Below, piece by piece: positions 51,916 to 64,000 of a stretch of DNA of 64,000 nt. The translations under genes and the position numbers were made by a program. Positions within the stretch are counted from its first letter, which is position 1. Each line of letters opens with the position of its first letter. The stretch spans positions 372,001-436,000 of the forward strand of contig JAHQRK010000003.1 in assembly GCA_019828595.1 (NCBI GenBank), given 5' to 3'. This stretch comes from Aphanomyces cochlioides (Eukaryota; Oomycota; Saprolegniomycetes; Saprolegniales; Verrucalvaceae). The notes under the pieces were generated by a model. The model saw only the letters and a program-made list of their open reading frames with translations, was not told where the DNA came from and did not search any database.

Positions 51916-54900
51916 CTACAATGGAACGATCTTGGGAGCATCGCCTAATTTTGGCAATCGTCGTGGAATTCCATGCCAGTCATCCACATTCTTGTGAACT
52001 TGGTCCGTCGGAACGTCGAGAGGAACGTCTGCTTCGTTTGTACACGGAGTGCTTGGCATCGGCAGCTCGATGCTATCATGGTTGTGGTGGCTGCTTTTAT
52101 CCTTTCGGCGATGTTTGTGTTTCTTGTGCCCTTTCTTCGCATGTGATTTGGATTCTGGAGATTCGTCATTGTCGGCATTTGCTACCGTGTTGCCGACAGA
52201 AGCGATTTCAGGTGGTGGCTGAAGACATGAATAATTTTCCGCCTCAGCTTGGTGGTCGTGACTAGTGGATGTCATGTTTTCCATTTCTTCTTGCACCATT
52301 GAGACTCGTTTGGAGACGAAACTTGTTTTCTTAGCAGGTGACGATGCGAGTGAAGAGGTTGGAGTTTGTGCCATTAAATTTGGATGTGGTTCATACAGAT
52401 AGTTAGAGCTTTTGGAGACGCCTCGTGCTTGTGCTGTGCAGCTCATACTTCTTTTCTTGTCACGTATACGCTTCCGCTGAACTGCACCGGTGATCATCGC
52501 GGTCACAAGCATATTTGCGACGCGTTCCTTGATGAGGAAAATTTGCTTCACACGATCTCGTTGTTGCTCGTAAGAAAGTGCTCGGATGCCCATATGATGG
52601 ATGCAAATAGAACGAAGTAGCCCGTTGAAGAAAGGAATCGACTTGTTCGTCATGAGGATGTTTTCAATTTCATAACGCAGGTGTAGGTAAGCAATTCGAT
52701 TCCCAGTTGAACAGACGCGCAAATTTAGCGGTAATTCCTAGGATGTAATTGAATATTGTGTTCAAGACGAATCAATGTATTGTACCTGTAAGAAAGCAGC
52801 CAACTGATGCAAGGGAATGGTGCCTTTGTGATGGTGGTCATATTTTTCAAATATGTCTTGATAGCCTTCAAAGTCTTCAAGTGTGACAGGACTGATGTCT
52901 TTCACGTAGCAGCTGCGAAAGTTTTCCAAAATGACGGCGATGAATAAATTCAAGAAAATGTACACGATACTCACGATGAACACAAAAAAGAATATCCATG
53001 CTGCATGGAAATTCCCACAATCTGTGATTGTGTTTCCAATGTCGTCGACCAATGTTGAACAAAATCCTGTGCTTATCTACATTGCGAGGTCAGTCATTAA
53101 AATGAATAAAATCAACAACCATGCAATCTGTCATGACAAAATTCCAATCACCCCCAGCCATGATTCCAAACAGCAGTAGAAATGATGACGAAAATGTTCG
53201 AAAATTCATGTCATCATTAAGATATTCGCCTAGTTTTGTCGTGCCGAAGAGCTAAGGTGATGTCATTATAGTACAAGAGGGAGATGATGTTCTTACTTGC
53301 CGCCCGAGAATAGAAAAAATGTAAAGTAATAAAACCAATAGCAAGACAACATTGCCAATTGATCCCAGACTTGCTCGAAATGTCCGAAAGACCGTGCGGA
53401 CACCTTTGCTAAGCTTGGCAAACTTCATGACTCGCATCACACGAAATATTCGACCGATCTATCCATAGAATAATAATTGCTGATTCGGAAGTAGTTTACC
53501 TGGGTGACAGGCTTTCCAATTCCATTTGTCGGCACTTCATCAGACACGTTGGATATGTACGATCCAATTAGTATGGCAAGCTCAAAAAGAAACCACGAGT
53601 CGCGAGCGCAATGCTGTCCATATGCTATGATCTTCAATAGACTTTCAATCGAATAGATTGTCAAGAAAAACGTGTCAATGGACTACCAAAACAGTCGCAT
53701 ATGAATATCAAAAAGAATCTACATACCGTTAATGTATGCTTAGTGCTTTCGTCCAAGTTTTTGCCGTTGACAAGAAGAAATATCATGTTTAATAACACAA
53801 GGGCTGTCATTCCATGTTCAAACTTCATGGCTACAAACTTGTTAAACTATCATCAAAACAATAAATCTACATTTCACAAATTTGTATGCCATGTTGCGAT
53901 ATTTGTTGGATGGTTGGGGTGGACTGTGCTTGGGTTTGAGGAGTAACATATGCCTCTCCAATTCAACCCAGCTGCATGCATTAATTCCAATATAAAACAA
54001 ATTGTACTTACCATTTTTGACTGGAGGTTAGAATTTGAGTGCCATTGTGGCGTTGAAATTGCTCTACCTAATTAAACGGTAAAACTCGCTGAACACGCAT
54101 TTCACTTACCAATACACCAACAAATAATCGAATGAGGAAGAAATTTCCGAGGAACACGAGGAGAATGAAATATAAGGCGTTAGCAATTGACGCGTTTGTT
54201 TCGGGCTGTTCGTCTTGTCCCACGATGCTCATCGCAAAATGAGCCGTATATATCCACTGAAATAGGAGTCAGTCGAGTTTGAGCGCCATGACATTACCTT
54301 CAACGACGAAATTTCCATGAGCACCATCATTGACGTCATCAAATTGTCGAAAGTCGCTCGATATGGGACCCATGCGCGAGTGGCTAAAATTCCCACTGGT
54401 GACTCTGGGATTGGATATGCAATGTAAAATCCCTGGCACATGGTCCTGTTCTTCACTGACGTGTCGTTGCATTGATACATCTAGGATATAATTAAGACAT
54501 GCTATAAAGAAACATAAACGAACTTTTTCAGAGTAGAGAGTTCTACCAGCGATACCAAAAATGACAAAAACTCCCAGACAAAAGACGAGAACGTCTGCCA
54601 CCGCAGGTAAAGATGCAGCAAACGAGGTCATAATCAACTTCATATCTCCGTCCTGGTTGAAGAGACGTAGTGGTCTTAATACTCTGCCCACTCGAAGAAC
54701 TTTGGCGAAGGACAAATTTGGATATTTTTGGGTGACGGTAAAGTCTAATATTGAAACAAGAAGAAGGAAAAAATCCAATAAATTCCATGGATCCTGCATG
54801 AAGTGAAGGTGAATTCGGTCAAAGCTGTCGTAAATACCTCGATGTAATACTTCGCCAACTTCCTCCGGCGCCTGATCCGATTGAGTTTGGTATATTTTGC

Positions 54901-57900
54901 TATCTTGAACCATTTCTCACCCAAAATTGGGAGACCAAATCCATGTGCAAATATTTTTAGAAAGAATTCTGTTATGAAGACAGTCATCGCAAAATAGTTG
55001 ACACCATCCAGCACCTTGCCCATATCTTCATGATGTTGAGTTTCAATCGGGTCATGGTGGTCGACGATGGGGTCGTCCAATGCAAGTGCAACGCAACTTG
55101 CAAAGATGGTAAGAATTATGAACAATTTAAACCCAGTTGTTTGAAGTAATACTCCAATCCAGTGTTTGGCCACATCCAATGAAGTTATCTCATGAGCTGC
55201 ACCACTATGTGTGGTATCCAATCCACGTTCACTCACACCCAAAAATCGCCGGGCTTTGATGTCTTGTACGTTCTCCAGATTCATCATATCTCTATTTTGA
55301 TAAAATGCACGAACACCAACTTCATCAAATTTTTCAAGCATCAAGAGTTCTTTAGGTTGTGCAAGTACGCGTTCCAATTGCAACTGGTAAGCTTCTTCTT
55401 CAGAGATAGCAAAATTTTCCAAGATCACAGCAATGAATAAATTGAGTATAACAAATTGCCCAAAGAAGAAAAAGACCATGAAGAATGCAGCAACAAAAAC
55501 TTGGCCCCCAAACGGTAATGTGATGAGAATCGACTGCATTACCTCAGCCCATCGGTCTCCAGAGAATACTTGGAACATTGTAATGAATGCAACAAAGAAT
55601 TCGTCGAAAGTGGATGCAGTTGGCTCAGCCTCTTCATAGTGGATATCTTGAAACAGTTGCATCGCCAAGAGGGTGTGAACTATTCGTATCGTTAGAACTC
55701 TTCTGATTCACCGGAAGTACCGATTAAAAAGTGCATGAGAAATATTATTAAATGCTTCATTGATTTGCCAGATTTCAATATCGCTTCAATTAACTTGCGT
55801 GTGCCATTCCATTTCCACATCAGTCGTCCAATACGCAATGTCCTTAATATGGACACATTGTCTAGCCATCCTAAGCTTGATTTGTGCTCTCCAACGGCTC
55901 GAACATGTGGTGGGTTAAATATCTGTCAAAACATTAAAAACATAAAATATGCTCGGATACCGTGTAAACAAGACTCACGACCACAACGAAAGCATCAAAG
56001 CAACGGTCCTTAGCGCTGAAATAATTTCTTATGCTACATGTCAAATAAGAAATTCTGAAAAGAGGGATAACACACAACCTTTGGTATGCGTACAAACGAA
56101 GCATGAGTTCAAACGTGAAAACAAAGGTAAATGTGGCTTCTATAAAGTTGACTGCGTATTGTGCCTTGACAGGCATTGACGGATATTCCACCATGAGAAC
56201 AATCGTATTGAGAGAAATGCATAGCACCATCATATCACTGAAGTGATTCGACATGACATACCTACATTCAAAGTCAGAGATATTCTTATCTTGATGTCAC
56301 ACCGTCTTAGTCTCCCCAGTCGTCCAGGGGCATTCTTGAGGTCAGTGAGGAACTTGTCCTCTGCTGAATCTGTTGGAGTCTCATGTATCATGTGATTTTC
56401 CATCAACTTAACAGCTGTTGCTATAGGCAGAAGGTCCCTGGATGATTTCCCTGAAAGAACTTCGCTGGTGTTGGCTGCACTTTTAAGGCGAGGGGAATCT
56501 TCTGTCGGTCTCACTGGTGTTGCCTCGAGAGTATCCAAATCGTTATCAAGTACTGTGCCTCGTCTTGCAGCATTCTCAACAGCGATAGTCGTGCCATAGA
56601 CGAGCATAACATGTTGCTCCTCTTTTACTTTATCCATCTTCCTTAAATCAAACAGTGATGGCACACTGCTTATAGAACCACTTTTTATGGAATCATGGTG
56701 GGCTGTGTCTGACGTGTGAAAGCTCATAAATGAAGTGGAGATGACTGCAACAAACAAATTGATCACGAGAAAGACAAGGGTGACGATGATCATGATGAAG
56801 AACAAGCTTGCCACAGCCGAAGTTGATTGCATCGTTGGGATCATGATCTTGTCCACCCAATCGTCTTGGGACATGACTTGAAATACAAGCAAAAATGAGC
56901 TGAAAGCGTTGTCAAAGCTCTTAAACTGGGCTGATGCAGGTTTGTCCAACAAGCCACAAATTTGGTCACTTGCGCTACATGATGAATTGTCGACACAATA
57001 CCGGACTACTCATAGTACGAAGTCAAACCTTGTGGTAATAATTTGTTCCTCACGTGGATATGAAAGTCGCTCGTCCATCGATAACTCTATATCAACCAAC
57101 ATGCATGCTTTTTCATAAGCTGGGGCTAGACTCTCGAGGCCGACTATACTAAACAGCAGTAAAAAGAAAAAAGCAAGCACGCCAACATTAGCCAGCAATG
57201 ACATTGCTTGGGCCACCGAGTCAATGATACGTTGCGTGCTTCTAAAGATTGTGAAGCAGCGATATGTCTTGAGGCCATGGATGACACGAAGTGGGGTCTT
57301 CGTTGTTCCGATAATCAAATGGGTAAAGGTACTCGCGATTACTATACCAGCATATGCCAGACGACTTTTAGAAACATTTAAGAATGCCCCTGATCACACA
57401 TTAGTCCTCGAACAGTTTTAAAAACCTTACATCGCTTCTTGTGTAATCGCATGGCAAAGAAATACAAAATGATCTCTGTAAGGCAAAGCAATGTGCAGCA
57501 AAACTCAAGCCACGAGAGCCATTCAAAGGCTGAGCTGTTATTGTTCGCAAATGCCATAATAATCATGTCGACGGCGATCGTATAGCCTGCAATTCTTTTG
57601 AAATATGGATGATGGATACAATGGGAACAGTTCCGGCTAAACACGGAGAGAAAATATCGCTTTTTGAGTTGAGTGGGGTGTGGAATCGTCTGTTTATGGC
57701 GGTGCAAGCTTTGCAAACTCGAATCGTTATCGGGTCGTGAAATTGTCTTCGTGGATCTGGCCATCTCAGCAACTTGAGCAAAATGGGTCCTGACTCTGTG
57801 TAATATTTGTACTCGTGATAAATGCTCTGCTTGGTCATGTGAACACTTTGGAGCGCATTTTTCCATCTTTGTTTGTTTTTGAAGTTTGGTTTGCCTCGAC

Positions 57901-58262
57901 GCTTCGACCTGTTGTAAGTATTTGTGCTTCAGTCTTGCATTTGTGAGCATTTGTGAAGCCTTTCGAGCAATATTTTGCACTTCACTCACTGAGAGTCGTC
58001 GGTGTGCACTTTTGGGAAGCGAGTCCCTGCCGCCTGGAGATAAGCTCTCTTCAAGCTTGAGCCCATCCGCGGCATCCATACTCTCAACCAGCTCTTAGGT
58101 CTGACCGAGTGCAGTTTCACGCAGTTTGATATTGTCCGAAACGTCACGAAACTGTCTGGTACTCGAATTCTCAACAATTACTCGTCCATCAAGCCAAGCT
58201 TCGTAGTGTGAGTCATCAGTCAAACTTTTATATGGACTCATGGGCATGATCAGTGGAATCAT
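51916..58262 (-). CDS. Four-domain voltage-gated cation channel
   Basis: A large gene with at least a dozen short introns encoding a Nav/Cav-like channel with four repeats of six TM segments. S4 sensors are visible in repeat III (LRVGRVLRPLRLF) and IV (IFRVMRVMKFAKLSKGVRTV). Pore and S6 segments are seen in repeat I (FQVMSQDDWVDK, VFLVINLFVAVIS), II (FQVFSGDRWAEV, VILNLFIAVILENF), III (MEISSLK then WIYTAHF across an intron) and IV (FGIMAGGDWNFV, IFLNLFIAVILENF). The inferred filter residues are D, D, K, G. An EF-hand-like stretch (FEKYDHHHKGTI) and a long His/Lys-rich cytoplasmic tail follow. The N-terminus is uncertain: joining an upstream exon with a 54-bp intron gives a start near 58262; otherwise Met 58079. 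It probably carries voltage-dependent Na+ or Ca2+ current in the plasma or flagellar membrane. Confidence 0.85.
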
Positions 58263-58582
58263 CGTTTATGGTTGAGTTCATCGAGAGGATTCGTACTCGC
58301 GATTTCAAACACATGTTGCTCGGGTTTTATACATCAGGAGGTAAAATTTCTTTCACACGTGGATACAGAATTCCAAGGATCTCTGCACAAGTGCAGAAAC
58401 ATTTGGATTGCATGGATCCATCGTCGTGAATCCGCATCGAGAGTGCATGCTGGACATTTCATGTTGGACAGATTTTCGATTTATGGCAAGTGATCAAAAA
58501 AATTGCTTATCCGGATCCGGATAAGCCTTTCGTGTTGCCTTAATAGATCAACGAAAAGCAAATTCGACCGCTGTGTAACAAC
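58263..58582. other. Shared promoter region of channel and WW gene
   Basis: About 320 bp between two divergently transcribed genes. It contains the CCGGAT palindrome. A plus-strand stretch at 58272-58435 reads with some protein sense (EFIERIRTRDFKHMLLGFYT) but has no usable start and ends in a stop, so it is not called as a gene. Confidence 0.45.
58505..58526. repeat. 22-bp perfect palindrome in divergent promoter
   Basis: The palindrome has half-site GCTTATCCGGA and centre GGATCC. It lies 57 bp upstream of the WW-domain gene start and about 240 bp upstream of the channel start. The half-site is shared with the palindrome at 2366-2385. A dimeric regulator site is possible. Confidence 0.5.
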
Positions 58583-61500
58583 ATGCTTGCTCCAGGTCTG
58601 TGCTATATTCTGTCGATAGATGGAAGATTGTGGTGAATTGTAGGATGGGAACAAGTACAGGATGCCCAGGGCCGGGTGTTTTATGTTAACCACACGACGA
58701 AAGAGGTACGTCGTTTGAGGACCTCCACGTCCAAAGTTCTTCTCTATAGACGTCGTGGACACCACCGTCGACGTTACCGTTGCCTCCGGGATGGGAAGAG
58801 CTGAGAGATCCACAGGTAGGTTTTTCCTACTATTTGTTGTCGTAATGTCTTCCAGGGACGTGTTTACTTTGTGGATCACACAACGCGGACAACCACGTGG
58901 ATTGACCCGCGAGAATCGCAACTCAATCAAATGACGAATGAATCGGAACAATATGCAAATCAAGCTCGTGACACATCACCAGTGAACATCATACAACCAG
59001 AACCTGTCGTACCTGTAGAACAAGCAATTGTATCACCAGCAATGGTATCACCAGCTCGCCAGCCGTCACCAGTGGCGTCGGCTCCCATAATGCATCCCAG
59101 TGCAACAGCTCTTGAAGCCGTCATGTCATCATCAAGAGGCTCTATCGTCACTGTGCCATTGCGGAAAGCATCATCTGGAGGATCGTCACTCAGTCTTTCC
59201 ATTCCTGCACCAATGATCCGCTCAAGTTCTCTCGGAGGTTCTACGCTGGCGAAATATTTTTCACCTGTTGTGATTCCCGATGCTGCAAGGCAAGATTGTA
59301 CCCAGTGCCGTCTAAAATTTGGCGTCCTTCGACGACGAGTCTGATGATAGTTCCATCTTTTGCACTCAATTTTGTGTGTAGCATCATTGTCGCTTGTGTG
59401 GTGGACTGTTTTGTGCTGAGTGCACCGATTTCAAGGCAGTCATTCCTACTTTGGAAGGAAGATCGGTCAGTGGAAAACTCAAAGCTGTCTCATCGTTACG
59501 ACTTTTCGTAGACTGTTTGCCGTCGTTGTTTTCGCAACGCTCAAGTTGGCGATTATTACTCGATTGTAAGCTTGGTGACGTTATTAACCCAGCAGCCTGG
59601 ATCCGTGCCTGAAGTAAGGAAACTATCATCGAATGGATCTTAATATCTTCCTTAGAAAGTCGAAAGGCTTCGTGCATTAGCCCTTGCCTTCACCTCCGCT
59701 CGTAAAGAAGTTGATTCCTCGATGGGGACTGAAATAATTGCACAATTGAACGACTTGAATAGCATAGGAGGTACAGTGTGACGCAAAGCGTTGTGTTCAA
59801 TTCAACTTGTAGGCATCTCCGTTTTCTTCAATATGTTGCAAAACACTGAACCGCAAGATGTGCTAATACATTTGCTAATGGTTTTAGCTAACTGTTTGGC
59901 ATTGTACAATGTAGCTGGCAAGCCACAAGCGGCCGAAGCCTTTGCACAATCCAAAGCATGCCAGCAACTTGTTCTTTGCTTGGGAAGTGGTGTTGAAGAT
60001 TTGGAATTACAGGCTCTTCGCACTGCGTTTCACCTGTGCAAGTCCAAATCTACAGCCTGTCAAGTAATTCAGTTCCGACTTATTGATAAATTGATATGTC
60101 TTGATAATGTAGGATGCGCTCCGGGCAGCTGGTGCTACTGCACATCTATGTGAAATTTTAGCCTCTGATGCGTCAACTCAAGTCAAGGCAGGCAATACTG
60201 CTTCTTATGTCATTCATTTCATCTGTATAGATTGACGCCTCCAAGTGCATTCATGTCTACATATTCAATAACGATGCATGCCGCGACGAAGTTGTTGGCA
60301 ACAATGGACTAAGCGTTTTGGTGCAAACTCTGCTTCTTGTTGCGTCGTCACCAGATCCTGAAATGGACATGCTGATCCAAACCATGCTTCTCTGCTTGGA
60401 AAGCGAGTTCTTGCAGCAATATCCAATCGAAAGATTACTCATTGCTCCACTCTTTGTAGCACTTCAGCCACATTTCTCGTCAGTCCCAACAATATTTGAT
60501 CTTCTGGATGCTCTCGTGACCGATCACATGCGGTATGCTACCGTTCTTGTCGCTCAGATCAACGTCATGGAATCGTTAATCCTATGTTTTGATCAGCCAG
60601 ATTCTATTGCAGCAGCAGCACTGCGTGTTGTGAGCTTAATCTGCTGCGCAGACAATGCCCAGCCTACCGTTCTTCAAGCTGTTATTCAAGCAAATGGTTT
60701 AATTCAGACACTACAGTGGATGTCCAAGTGTGCAAGTTCTGTACCACTAATAGGTGACGTCGAAGTACACAAGAATTTGCTCATGGTGCTGAGCGCCTTT
60801 TGCACGGAAGAGTACGTGTCGATTGTGTTGGGCTATCATGGAACTTCAGTCTTGTTGGCTTTTTTTACGTACGAGCCAAAAGTTTTAGAGCTCAGTGCTC
60901 GCGCGCTAGTGCGCTTGATCCAAGCCTCTCCGTCTGTTCTCAATGAAGTTGTTCCGTTCGGGGCAGGGGAAGGATTTGAAGCTATACTTCAGGATGCTCA
61001 AGCCTCTCAATCGTGCAAGGAATCCTCTTTGATATTTTTTGGCCTCATGGGGGCACATTCCACCGACATTATCATTTCTGCCCTGGCCACACAAGCCTTG
61101 TTCTCGTTGGCTGCGGACAAGAAGTATCAAAAGCTGGCATTAGCAAGTGTATGCAACTTGACGGGGTTGAACCGTTCAAGCCATCGGCTGATACTCCAGC
61201 AGCAAGTAGTGACCAAGTTGTATGAATCAGTGCTTAATCCGCTGCTCCGCTTTGGCGTTCGAGATGATCCCGACATCCTATCATTGGCCCTCCAATGTGT
61301 TCAAAATGTTGCCCACATACCCACACTTATGGACCAAGGCGTGTTGAAGGCGCTTTTGGCTTGTATCGAGCGAAATGACTTCGCAATTCTGACGTGGGAT
61401 GTAATACTTCAGTGTGTTCACTGCGCCTCGAGCACTTCGTGGAATGATTCTGAGACCATCCAAGCCCTCTATACGAATATCCTTAAATTTGTCATCAACC

Positions 61501-64000
61501 AGCCATCGACTGACTCTGTTGCGTTGCTAACAGTGCTAGACATATTTGAGCTTTGCTTTACTCACTCCATCTGGAAGTATATTTTTATGGGTCAAATTCT
61601 TCAGCGAAAGCCATTGTTCATTGATTTTTGCGAAGCTTTGGCCGAACGTCTTGATCGATCATTTTCATCTCGACCTTCAGAGGCAAAGTCAATTTTGTCT
61701 ATTTGCAGAACTTTGTCCAGTGTTCGAAGTGCCGTCCCATTGTTGCTTCAAGCAGATTTGCACACCAGTTTGTTAAACGGCCTGAAAAATGATGCCAATG
61801 CTGATGACGTTTTGGTGTCGATGCAAGCCTTTCTACGTCATGAAAACTTTCAATCTGCTGTTTTCAAAAACCAAGCTTGCTTTAACCGCCTGGTGGAGCT
61901 GTATGCACAGGACAATGGTGCTGCTGGAGAAATATTGTGTGCACTGGCCAAACGAAAAGACGAATTTCCTATTTCCGAAGTATTTATCTCTAGCCTCATC
62001 CAACAACTTGAAACTGCAATAAACGTCGCCCTTTCCGAACAAATCTTGAGTCACCTCACTGACGCTGATTTCGCCAACAACTTGATATGGATTCACATCA
62101 TTGAGACACGAAACTTGCGAATTGTCAATCAAATTATAAATGTGGCTGCACATGACTGTGTATTGATAGCAGCGATCGCTTGTGGGCAGCATGTTGTGCA
62201 AGACTTGACGCCAGATGCCCAGAGCTTTCGAGACACATTGCTTCATGTGCTGGAAACTGCGACCAGACAATCGGTGCGCACAACTGTCGTTGTCGCTTTG
62301 TCAACTATGGTACAGGCAAGTCGGGCTCTGTTTGCGCATGGACGGTCTGTTTTCGAACCGCCTTTCGACCGCGCAGTGCTAAGTTCTGTCACCTCAGAAC
62401 CACTAGCAGTGGCGAATTTATTGCAATTTGCAAGTGAAGCTGAGTGGGACTTGAGCTCGTTTTGGGCGACTGTCTCCGAGTTTAATATGCGGGCAGTGTT
62501 TGTAGAAACTCTTTCCAATGTGCATCCTGTCCAAGACAGTGTGGCTATTGCGCTGAAACATTTTATCGTTGCGAAGAAACCATTAAAGACACGGGAAGTG
62601 AACACCTTTTTCAATTTGGCGACAAATCTTCCAAACATTGTGATGACAACTGATAATCGTGGAGTTTGGCTGGATTTGATGCGAGAATTGAGTTTGGTAT
62701 CAAGACTAGCTCAAGCGTTGATTGATGGTAATGGTATTGAGTGTGTCATGGAACATCTGGCCCAATTCGATGTATGCCAGTCGATTTTAATCAACTTGGC
62801 GCATTACCCTGCTGCATCTCAGCGACTTCTAAATTGTCATGGGGTTTCTCGTCTTTTAGCTCTCGTGGAAGCCAACAGAAACAACCCCTCCACGCTCATG
62901 GACCTCTTGAACATCTTGAATACTTTGGCCCAGATGGAGAAGCCATTTCGAGTTGCCATATCAGGCTCACTGGGATTGTGGCGACAACTACTTGTACAAT
63001 CAACTCAAGAATGCAATGTGCCCGTCACACAAGTTGTTGTTAAAGTATTGGCGTCGTTGTGCGAGTTGCAAGAAATCCGTCAGCAAGTTGTGGTCCTTGA
63101 TGAAGTATATTCTGAACTGTACTTGTGGCTTGGACACGTTTGCTCCTTGTCTGACGATTTTCCAAACGATTTGGTGATCAACGCTTTGATCCTGATTCAG
63201 CATAGAATTATTGCTCAAGCCTCTGCGTCCGATAAGTCCTTCTTGGATTTACTAATCGACCTGACGGCACTGCAGAGAGATTCCTTGACTCAAGTCAATG
63301 TGGTTGTTTGCCGAACTCTGTCAATCATGTGGGGCTCAAAACGATTCCCCCATGGTGACTCTCGATGGCGCACGGTGATAGAAAACCTCTCGTCGTCGTT
63401 CTTGGCACGCTCGTCGTCAAGTGCGTCTCGGGAAGTCCAATCTGCAATGCTTCCTTTGGCGCTTGAAATGGGCTCTCGTCGAAGCGTGAATATTCCCAAC
63501 GAACTCATGCAATGGCTTGTGATTTCATCCCTAGACGCTGAGAATGCTTTGGTGTTGCCTCTAATGTTACAGCTCTGCAGTACATCGAACTCCTTTCTCT
63601 TGTTTCTGAGGAGCCAAACACGAGTCATCGGTCTACTCTGCGCTAATCCCGATCCCTTGGCTCAGCATGTTTACCTGTTGCTCGGCCAGGATGTCGTCTC
63701 GACGCAAGTTCTTCAGGCTTCAAATTCGATGCACGGTGACGAAGACGATAATGAAGAATCCTCTCCAAACCTCGCAATCGGCTACGTTGAACAAGAAGTT
63801 GTCGCTTCCCAAGAAGCAACATCATCAAGTGTTGAAGTGGAAGACAACTACGAATCGTTCATCCCGCCGAACACAACTTCGTACGGAACACCTGCGCTTC
63901 TTCCGACGCCTCTGCCTGCACCATTATCAGCTTCCTCAGCCCCAGCTCCAACTAGCTACAACTCGTACGATTCGCCCAATGGTGCTTACTATGCTTCATC
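58583..64000 (+). CDS. WW-WW-FYVE-armadillo protein, 5' part
   Basis: The gene starts at ATG 58583 (MLAPG then, across a ~45-bp intron, WEQVQDAQGRVFYVNHTTKE) and runs off the window without a stop. Two WW domains lie in tandem, the second reading LPPGWEELRDPQGRVYFVDH and TTTWIDP; they bind proline-rich partners. A Ser/Pro linker leads to a FYVE-like zinc finger split by an intron (CTQCRLKFG then HHCRLCGGLFCAEC), which in the family binds PI3P on endosomes. After further short introns, one exon from 60231 stays open for 3.7 kb and encodes repeated helical, armadillo/HEAT-like segments (LVLCLGSGVEDLELQALRTA, TLLLVASSPDPEMDMLIQTM). The end is Pro/Ser-rich. It is likely an endosomal scaffold. The basic RR motif before HHCR is weak, so lipid specificity is uncertain. 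Confidence 0.83.

Noticed and set aside
58272..58435. Possible first exon of the WW gene or a separate small gene
   Set aside because: It has some protein sense but no start codon in frame and no splice join into the WW1 exon, whereas ATG 58583 joins cleanly.
1..64000. tRNA and rRNA genes
   Set aside because: Looked for TTCGA-type T-loops in gene gaps. The few hits (for example 15459 and 48900) lack acceptor and anticodon stems or belong to transposon ends.

Overview
The window looks like nuclear DNA of an oomycete, probably of the Saprolegniales/Aphanomyces type. This is an inference. It rests on dense genes cut by very short GT-AG introns (about 38-55 bp), oomycete-style families (tandem PH-domain proteins, multi-pass LRR membrane proteins, secreted trypsin-like proteases, a four-domain cation channel) and the mix of DNA transposons (Crypton, Stowaway-type mariner, PIF/Harbinger, an IS630-related element). 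Exon joins given here were worked out by eye from frame, splice sites and protein sense. No transcript data were available.

Layout. 1-2.3 kb: the 3' end of a kaptin-like gene and a complete mitochondrial 3-hydroxyisobutyryl-CoA hydrolase. 2.4-12.6 kb: a cluster of five PH-domain paralogues, four on the minus strand and one on the plus. Three end in CaaX prenylation boxes and one is frame-broken. 12.8-14.2 kb: a C2H2 zinc-finger regulator. 15-22.7 kb: a transposon island with a Crypton, a 1.67-kb mariner with perfect 31-bp TIRs, a Harbinger element with a nonsense-mutated transposase, and a Mutator-like MITE with a 9-bp target duplication. 24-27.5 kb: two paralogous secreted serine proteases with different C-terminal modules. 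27.5-31 kb: a coiled-coil protein and a multi-pass LRR membrane protein, both on the minus strand. 32-36 kb: a TPR protein fused to a nucleotidyltransferase. 36.6-36.9 kb: a nested palindrome array. 37-43.8 kb: a hAT-derived protein with three BED-like fingers, an RWD/zinc-finger protein, a UFD1-UBX fusion and a small membrane protein. 44.4-49.7 kb: a second transposon island with a Harbinger element, an IS630-related element and nested MITEs. 49.8-58.3 kb: an RBR-type E3 ligase and a four-domain voltage-gated cation channel, both on the minus strand. 58.6-64 kb: a WW-WW-FYVE-armadillo protein running off the right edge.

Themes. Phosphoinositide and membrane recruitment recurs (PH plus lipid tails at the left, FYVE at the right). 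Ubiquitin/p97 functions recur (UFD1-UBX, RBR ligase, RWD protein). The most interesting items are the channel's predicted D/D/K/G selectivity ring, which resembles the Na+ channel DEKA pattern; the PH family with swappable lipid tails and new internal repeats; the TPR-nucleotidyltransferase and UFD1-UBX fusions; and transposons whose ends and target duplications can be read to the base.

Several genes carry single-base frame shifts, some at short homopolymers. Assembly error therefore competes with real gene decay as an explanation, and each case is flagged.
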